A stretch of 11,248 nt of DNA from Actinomycetota bacterium (lineage in GTDB: Bacteria > Actinomycetota > Humimicrobiia > Humimicrobiales > Humimicrobiaceae). The translations under genes and the position numbers were made by a program. Positions within the stretch are counted from its first letter, which is position 1. Each line of letters starts with the position of its first letter. Positions 7,951-11,248 of the stretch are shown one piece after another. The notes beneath the pieces are model-generated. The model was not told the origin of the DNA. It was given only the letters and a program-made list of their open reading frames with translations, and made no database searches. The stretch spans positions 1 to 11,248 of the forward strand of contig JALHTA010000443.1 in the NCBI GenBank assembly GCA_022865545.1, read 5' to 3'.

Positions 7951-8532
7951 TTATTTTAATCTTTGCTTCATCCCGGCAATAAAAAAATATACTTCATCTG
8001 ATATTTCTGCGATATTCTTATTTACCATTCCCATAAGATCCCTGAATATCCTTCCAAGGGGGAATGCCGGTACAACGCCCAAACCTATCTCATTGGAGAT
8101 TATTATAATATTCAAATCTGTTTTTGATATTCTTTGAATAAAATATTCAAAGTAATCAAAGACTTCCTCTTCTATTTTTTCTTCAAGCCTGTTTTCTATT
8201 ATTTCCATATTATCCAGCTTGTAGTTGTCGATCAACCTGAACAGAAGATTTGTTACACAGTCTACAATGACTGTCTTTATACCGTTTGATTCCATGCTGG
8301 AAATGATAATATCGATCTCTTCCTTGTCAGATCCTTCGTTTTCTATCTCAAAAGTGATCCAATCCGCCGGCCGTCTCCTACGGTGGCTATTGACTCTTTT
8401 TTCCATCTCTATATCAGTAATTTTGGCAGTAGCAAGATAACCGGTCTTGTCTGGTAGCGACCCAGCCAGTTCTTCGCCAAAACTGCTTTTACCGCTTCTT
8501 GCACCTCCCAGGATCAGATATATCTTTGCCAT
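7951..8532 (-). CDS. cobU: Bifunctional adenosylcobinamide kinase / adenosylcobinamide-phosphate guanylyltransferase
   Basis: This 193-residue enzyme matches CobU/CobP in length and motifs: P-loop ILGGARSGKSSF (7-18), the RVNSHRRRRPADW block carrying His50 (the position that takes GMP in characterised CobU), VDCVTNLL (90-97), SNEIGLGVVP (146-155) and the FRDLMGMVNKNIAEISDEVYF tail. It phosphorylates adenosylcobinamide and then transfers GMP from GTP, making the substrate of CobS encoded next. An AAGGAGG ribosome site five bases before the ATG fixes the start. A 22-bp inverted repeat ends a few bases upstream of that site, so translation or message stability of cobU may depend on the hairpin. 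It acts in the cytoplasm. Confidence 0.96.
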   Translation of the reverse strand: MAKIYLILGGARSGKSSFGEELAGSLPDKTGYLATAKITDIEMEKRVNSHRRRRPADWITFEIENEGSDKEEIDIIISSMESNGIKTVIVDCVTNLLFRLIDNYKLDNMEIIENRLEEKIEEEVFDYFEYFIQRISKTDLNIIIISNEIGLGVVPAFPLGRIFRDLMGMVNKNIAEISDEVYFFIAGMKQRLK

Positions 8533-8546
8533 ATAGCCTCCTTAAT

Positions 8547-8602
8547 AACTTTAGTATACTTACTACTGAAGGGGGGACAACAATAGTAAGTATACTAAAG
8601 TT
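8547..8602. repeat. 22-bp inverted repeat (hairpin) between btuF and cobU
   Basis: Arms at 8547-8568 and 8581-8602 are reverse complements except at one position, which becomes a G-U pair in the minus-strand transcript. The loop is 12 bases containing a run of six C in the message (GGGGGG on plus). The core of each arm includes the palindrome AGTATACT. The hairpin starts 12 bases after the btuF stop and ends shortly before the cobU AAGGAGG site. No T-run follows, so it is not a classical intrinsic terminator. A role in message processing or stability, in attenuation, or as an operator or insertion remnant is inference. Confidence 0.9.
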
Positions 8603-8614
8603 TAAAATCTTTAC

Positions 8615-9577
8615 CTATTCAATGATCTCAAATTCTCCGAAGATCTCCGGATGTATTGCTTTAGCCAGCATTTGGAGGCCTTTAATGATATTTTGGCTCG
8701 GCCTGGAGATAGGATTATCAGGTATAATATATACATCACCATCTATTACAGCACTAATAGTAACAAATCTTGGATCCTCAAGAATAACAGATGGGTCAGC
8801 TGCCAGGGATACCGGTGCTATTATAATATCAGGGTCCTTCTCTATCAGTGTTTCAATACTGTATTCGACCCATCCCATAAGTCCATCCTCTGAAAGAATA
8901 TTTTTACCGCCAGCTATCTCGATCAGGTCATTTATAAAGGTATCTTCTCCCGCACTCATCAGGGGCTCGTTCCATATCTCATAAAAGACGTCTGGTCTCT
9001 CGTCATCTGTAAGATCCCCTACCTTGCTTTTTATACTTTCGACCTCGCTCTTGAGGTCCTCGATCAGCTTCAGTCCCTCTTTCTCTTTACCGATTATTTT
9101 ACTGATATTTGATATCTCCTCATATACGCCTTCAATGCCTCTTACATCTACTATCCTGTAAACAGGTATTCCAAGTTCTGCGACCTTATTATAATCATCT
9201 TCAGGGCCGCCGGTAATAGCTATCAATATATCCGGATCAAGCTCTGCTATTCTCTCAATATTGAGACTCTGATAGTCTCCAACGCCCTCAAAGCCGGCTG
9301 CCAGGGGCTCTTCCATCATCACGCTAAAATTGTCTACCTCGATAACCTTTTCCATCGCACCCAGGCCCTCTGCTATTTCCAGTACGCTGGGGGCAAGTAC
9401 TATTATCTTTTCTGCAGGCTGATCAAGGACTATGTTATTATCTTCACCATCTATAACTTCTATAGAGGTATTTTGGATCTCTTCCACCGGTTCCTCTTTG
9501 CACCCAAAGAATGCAAAGGTTGCAAGCAGCAAGATCGTTATCAATACTGCAATTATCATTTTCGTTTTTCCTGTCAT
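8615..9577 (-). CDS. btuF: Corrinoid-binding lipoprotein of the ABC importer (BtuF-like)
   Basis: This 320-residue class III periplasmic-type binding protein (BtuF/FhuD/TroA fold) is likely the extracytoplasmic receptor for the adjacent permease. The N-terminus has two lysines, a hydrophobic helix and FAFFGC with Cys26 as the probable lipidated residue. Phe at the -3 position is less usual than Leu or Val. Mature features include KIIVLAPSVLEIAEGLGA, YQSLNIERIAELDPDILIAITGG, LGIPVYRI, a long backbone helix around residues 155-185, and the C-terminal RPSQNIIKGLQMLAKAIHPEIF typical of the family. AGGAAGG lies just before the ATG. It is the first gene after the cobalamin riboswitch, which supports a corrinoid ligand. 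From the fold alone haem or siderophore would be possible. Confidence 0.9.
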   Translation of the reverse strand: MTGKTKMIIAVLITILLLATFAFFGCKEEPVEEIQNTSIEVIDGEDNNIVLDQPAEKIIVLAPSVLEIAEGLGAMEKVIEVDNFSVMMEEPLAAGFEGVGDYQSLNIERIAELDPDILIAITGGPEDDYNKVAELGIPVYRIVDVRGIEGVYEEISNISKIIGKEKEGLKLIEDLKSEVESIKSKVGDLTDDERPDVFYEIWNEPLMSAGEDTFINDLIEIAGGKNILSEDGLMGWVEYSIETLIEKDPDIIIAPVSLAADPSVILEDPRFVTISAVIDGDVYIIPDNPISRPSQNIIKGLQMLAKAIHPEIFGEFEIIE

Positions 9578-9697
9578 TTTTTCCTTCCTGTCATATTATT
9601 ATTTTGTAATAAATCATCACTGTATAAAGAAATAATACGGATCTCAATGTCTGCTATGGTCCCTCATCGTAGACAGGTATCAATGGAACTTTATAAA

Positions 9698-9725
9698 CAA
9701 AAAACCCGCCTTCTCCGGGCGGGTA
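9698..9725 (-). terminator. Riboswitch-controlled intrinsic terminator before btuF
   Basis: On the minus strand ACCCGCC, a seven-base loop and GGCGGGT form a strong GC-rich stem immediately followed by a run of T (arms at 9718-9724 and 9704-9710 on plus). It lies between the cobalamin aptamer and btuF, the normal place for an expression platform acting by premature termination. I could not identify the competing antiterminator with confidence. Confidence 0.88.
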
Positions 9726-9771
9726 TTCTTCTTTTAAAAACGAAAAATCACCCTCTTTCAGCCGAAGAGAG

Positions 9772-9906
9772 GTAATCAATCAGGTTCCTGACTAAAGGGA
9801 CTTTGCTTTTTGCCTTCCCGGCTTATTGCCAGTGGCCTGATAAAAAGCATACACCCTATCACAGTGGCGGGACCGTTCCGGATTACAACCGGATTCCCTG
9901 AATAAA
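9772..9906 (-). ncRNA. Cobalamin riboswitch (AdoCbl aptamer)
   Basis: The minus strand carries the conserved cobalamin aptamer elements in order: AGGGAA (9899-9894), GGTTGTAATCC, CGGTCCCGCCACTGT with core GCCACTG (9868-9862), CCACTGGC (9835-9828), GCCGGGAAGGC, and the B12-box AGTCAGGAACCTGA (9793-9780). A hairpin directly after the box (9772-9752; stem CCTCT...AGAGG, loop containing GGC) may be P13, whose loop pairs with the GCCACTG-bearing loop in this class. Cobalamin binding would be expected to lock the downstream terminator on. It heads the btuF-cobU-cobS-btuC-btuD-cobQ-cobO cluster, fully consistent with B12 repression. Confidence 0.95.
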
Positions 9907-9943
9907 TATTTATTTTTCAATCTAACAGTAGATCAATTGTGAT

Positions 9944-9970
9944 ATTATAATAGAAAATATTTTATTGCAA
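9944..9970 (-). promoter_or_regulatory. Promoter candidate for the riboswitch leader and B12 operon
   Basis: A perfect TATAAT (9949-9944 on minus) is preceded by TTGCAA (9970-9965) with a 15-bp spacer, somewhat short. Transcription would start near 9937, about 30 bases before the aptamer, leaving room for an intact riboswitch fold. The -10 box is strong. The -35 assignment is tentative. Confidence 0.6.
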
Positions 9971-10084
9971 GATATTTAATAATTTATGGCTCCCGATCCC
10001 TATTGATCTTTTAATCAATCATGTCTGAGTTAAAAAAATCCCTATATTATAAACATTAAACTATTCATAAATCTTAAAATTTGA

Positions 10085-10113
10085 TTTACAAAACCTGTCG
10101 ATATCCCTATAAT
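10085..10113 (+). promoter_or_regulatory. Sigma70-type promoter for the 5-alpha-reductase homologue
   Basis: TTTACA (10085-10090) and TATAAT (10108-10113) are separated by exactly 17 bp, five and six matches to the consensus boxes. Transcription would start near 10120, giving a leader of only about 20 bases. No good ribosome site is visible before the ATG at 10141. Confidence 0.7.
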
Positions 10114-10140
10114 TTCATTATTTACATACTATGATTTCAT

Positions 10141-10902
10141 ATGGATGAGATTACTTTTTATAAGATCTGCCTGTTTTCCTTATTTGCCTTTGCCGTAATA
10201 GTCTATTTTTCTCTTCTCCTTATCCCTGCCCCATATGGGCGGCATCTGAGAAAGGGATGGGGGTATACAGTGAGAGCAAAGCTCGGCTGGTTTATAATGG
10301 AGTTCCCGGCTTTTGTAGTTATCATCATATTCTTTTTTGCAGGAAACAGGCAAACCAATATAGTTGCCATAGTATTTCTCCTCATGTGGAGCACACACTA
10401 TTTCCAGAGGACTTTTATTTTTCCATTCATGATGAAGGGTGGGGAGAAAAAGTTTCCCGTAGTCTTAATCGTCTTTGCCCTTGGTTTTAATACCCTTAAT
10501 GGTTATGTAAACGGCAGATACCTTTTTTACTATTCACCTGTTTATCCTTTAAGCTGGCTCTATGATCCCAGGTTTATAATCGGGACCATATTTTTTATTA
10601 GCGGCATGGTCATAAACCTCCATTCTGATCATATTTTAAGGGGACTTAGAGGTTCAGCAAAAAATGGCTATAGCATCCCCAGGAGAGGACTTTTTAAATA
10701 TATATCCTGTCCTAATTACTTTGGGGAGATACTGGAATGGACCGGTTGGGCCATAGCCACATGGTCGGTACCAGGACTGGCATTTGCTGTCTTTACATTC
10801 GCCAATCTAGCACCAAGGGCCTTCACCAATCACCGCTGGTATCTTGAAAAATTCTCTGACTACCCTAAAAAACGAAAAGCCCTGTTCCCGTTTATAAAGT
10901 AA
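10141..10902 (+). CDS. Steroid 5-alpha-reductase-like membrane protein (3-oxo-5-alpha-steroid 4-dehydrogenase family)
   Basis: This 253-residue integral membrane protein has the length and full-length pattern of the SRD5A1/SRD5A2 family, with about seven predicted helices. GWFIMEFPAF holds Glu54 and HYFQRTFIFPF holds Tyr87, aligning by eye with the substrate-carbonyl residues Glu57 and Tyr91 of human SRD5A2. The NADPH-binding half is clear: MVINLHSDHILRGLR (156-170), IPRRGLFKYIS, PNYFGEILEWTGWA (191-204), PRAFTNHRWYLEKF (225-238) and DYPKKRKALFPFI at the end. Family members reduce a double bond conjugated to a ketone or, in others, to an enoyl thioester. The substrate here is unknown. It is divergent from the B12 cluster with its own promoter. 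An intact active site argues for a working enzyme. The lack of a clear ribosome site leaves some doubt about the exact start. Confidence 0.9.
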   Translation: MDEITFYKICLFSLFAFAVIVYFSLLLIPAPYGRHLRKGWGYTVRAKLGWFIMEFPAFVVIIIFFFAGNRQTNIVAIVFLLMWSTHYFQRTFIFPFMMKGGEKKFPVVLIVFALGFNTLNGYVNGRYLFYYSPVYPLSWLYDPRFIIGTIFFISGMVINLHSDHILRGLRGSAKNGYSIPRRGLFKYISCPNYFGEILEWTGWAIATWSVPGLAFAVFTFANLAPRAFTNHRWYLEKFSDYPKKRKALFPFIK

Positions 10903-11021
10903 CTACGATTAATACTATTCATATGACATCCTCACAGCAATAAATTACCATGCATTCTTTTATCGATTTCACTGGAAAAAAGGCACTATTTTTTTAGAAC
11001 AGATTGCTATGTTTGTTATAG

Positions 11022-11038
11022 AACTTAAAAAGTTTTTT
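11022..11038 (+). terminator. Weak terminator-like hairpin after the 5-alpha-reductase gene
   Basis: AACTT, an AAA loop and AAGTT are followed by a run of T, about 120 bases after the stop codon. The stem is short and AT-rich, so this is only a candidate for ending the rightward transcript. The surrounding 10903-11100 spacer shows no gene. Confidence 0.25.
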
Positions 11039-11100
11039 AACGGTAATAGGGTTTTTTAAGATAAATATAAGAAATATTATAAGCTTAAGGAATACTTATA

Positions 11101-11248
11101 TCAGGTAATTATCTTTGCGTCCTTAAACCATTCAAATGTGTCTTCTATTGACTGTTTTACAGTGCGGGGGCCATATCCCAGTTCTTCTGTAGCTTTTTTG
11201 TGGCTAATAACAGAATTACTTTGAAGAGTGCACAGAGAGTAATTTGTA
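11101..11248 (-). CDS. NAD-dependent epimerase/dehydratase (extended SDR), C-terminal end only
   Basis: A minus-strand frame enters from the right edge and ends at TGA (complement of 11101-11103), giving the last 48 residues: TNYSLCTLQSNSVISHKKATEELGYGPR, then TVKQSIEDTFEWFKDAKIIT. The pattern 'S...KA..ELGY.PR....SI.DT..WF' is the conserved C-terminus of extended short-chain dehydrogenases such as NAD-dependent epimerases and dihydroflavonol-reductase/3-beta-HSD-like proteins. The Rossmann NAD site and catalytic YxxxK lie outside the window, so the substrate class cannot be told. It is convergent with the 5-alpha-reductase gene across a roughly 200-bp spacer. Confidence 0.8.
   Translation of the reverse strand, partial: TNYSLCTLQSNSVISHKKATEELGYGPRTVKQSIEDTFEWFKDAKIIT

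Larger units (their letters stand above)
9578..10140. other. 563-bp intergenic region: btuF leader and divergent promoters
   Basis: No convincing gene is present. Reading leftward (minus strand) it holds a promoter candidate, the cobalamin aptamer, a small hairpin, a rho-independent terminator, and then about 120 bases of untranslated leader before btuF in which I see no further structure. Reading rightward, a separate promoter candidate lies about 30-55 bases before the 5-alpha-reductase homologue. Short open frames here overlap the conserved RNA and are not credible. Confidence 0.8.

Noticed and set aside
8547..8602. Inverted repeat as a standard rho-independent terminator
   Set aside because: The stem is AT-rich and is followed on the minus strand by TATTAAGGAGG rather than a run of T.
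8499..8984. Long plus-strand open frame across cobU and btuF
   Set aside because: It lies opposite two well-supported genes and crosses the inverted repeat. The translation shows no domain and reads as a shadow of the minus-strand codon pattern.
9473..9775. Plus-strand 100-codon frame over the btuF start and leader
   Set aside because: It runs through the btuF lipoprotein signal, the terminator hairpin and the hairpin after the B12-box, which explain the sequence better.
1..11248. CRISPR array, tRNA or rRNA genes, insertion sequences
   Set aside because: No regularly spaced direct repeats, no tRNA or rRNA signatures and no transposase-like frame were seen on either strand.

Overview
The window is bacterial. 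It has a transcription-attenuation cobalamin riboswitch, an intrinsic terminator, Shine-Dalgarno sites, sigma70-type promoter boxes and a lipoprotein. The DNA is AT-rich, with the coding regions still clearly biased. The gene content (corrinoid uptake and late B12 assembly, a DUF6485-type Cys-rich protein) would suit an anaerobe. No outer-membrane B12 receptor is seen, which fits a monoderm but does not prove one. I cannot name the taxon.

Layout, left to right. (1) Positions 1-1280, plus strand: the 3' end of an AbiEi-like antitoxin gene overlaps a complete AbiEii-like nucleotidyltransferase toxin gene. This is a type IV toxin-antitoxin/phage-defence module, more GC-rich to the eye than what follows. 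(2) 1412-1936, minus strand: an Ogt/MGMT-type DNA alkyltransferase. (3) 2035-9577, minus strand: a cobalamin gene cluster read right to left as btuF (lipoprotein), cobU, cobS, btuC, btuD (with an unusual extra C-terminal domain), cobQ, cobO and a 64-residue Cys-rich protein. (4) 9578-10140: a leader and intergenic region holding a strong promoter candidate, a cobalamin riboswitch aptamer and a rho-independent terminator, all on the minus strand, plus a separate promoter pointing right. (5) 10141-10902, plus strand: a membrane steroid 5-alpha-reductase homologue with the catalytic Glu/Tyr pair conserved. (6) 11101-11248, minus strand: the C-terminal end of an NAD-dependent epimerase/dehydratase (extended SDR).

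How it fits together: BtuF captures a corrinoid outside the membrane and BtuCD imports it. CobO adenosylates the ring, CobQ amidates it to cobyric acid, and CobU and CobS activate cobinamide and attach the lower-ligand nucleotide. When B12 is plentiful the leader aptamer should favour the terminator and shut the whole set down. CobD, CbiB, CobT, CobC and all corrin-ring genes are absent from the window, so the cluster alone is a salvage/late-step set. The points most worth following are the roughly 150-residue domain fused to the BtuD ATPase, the long near-perfect inverted repeat between btuF and cobU, the Cys-rich protein at the end of the cluster, and the bacterial 5-alpha-reductase.
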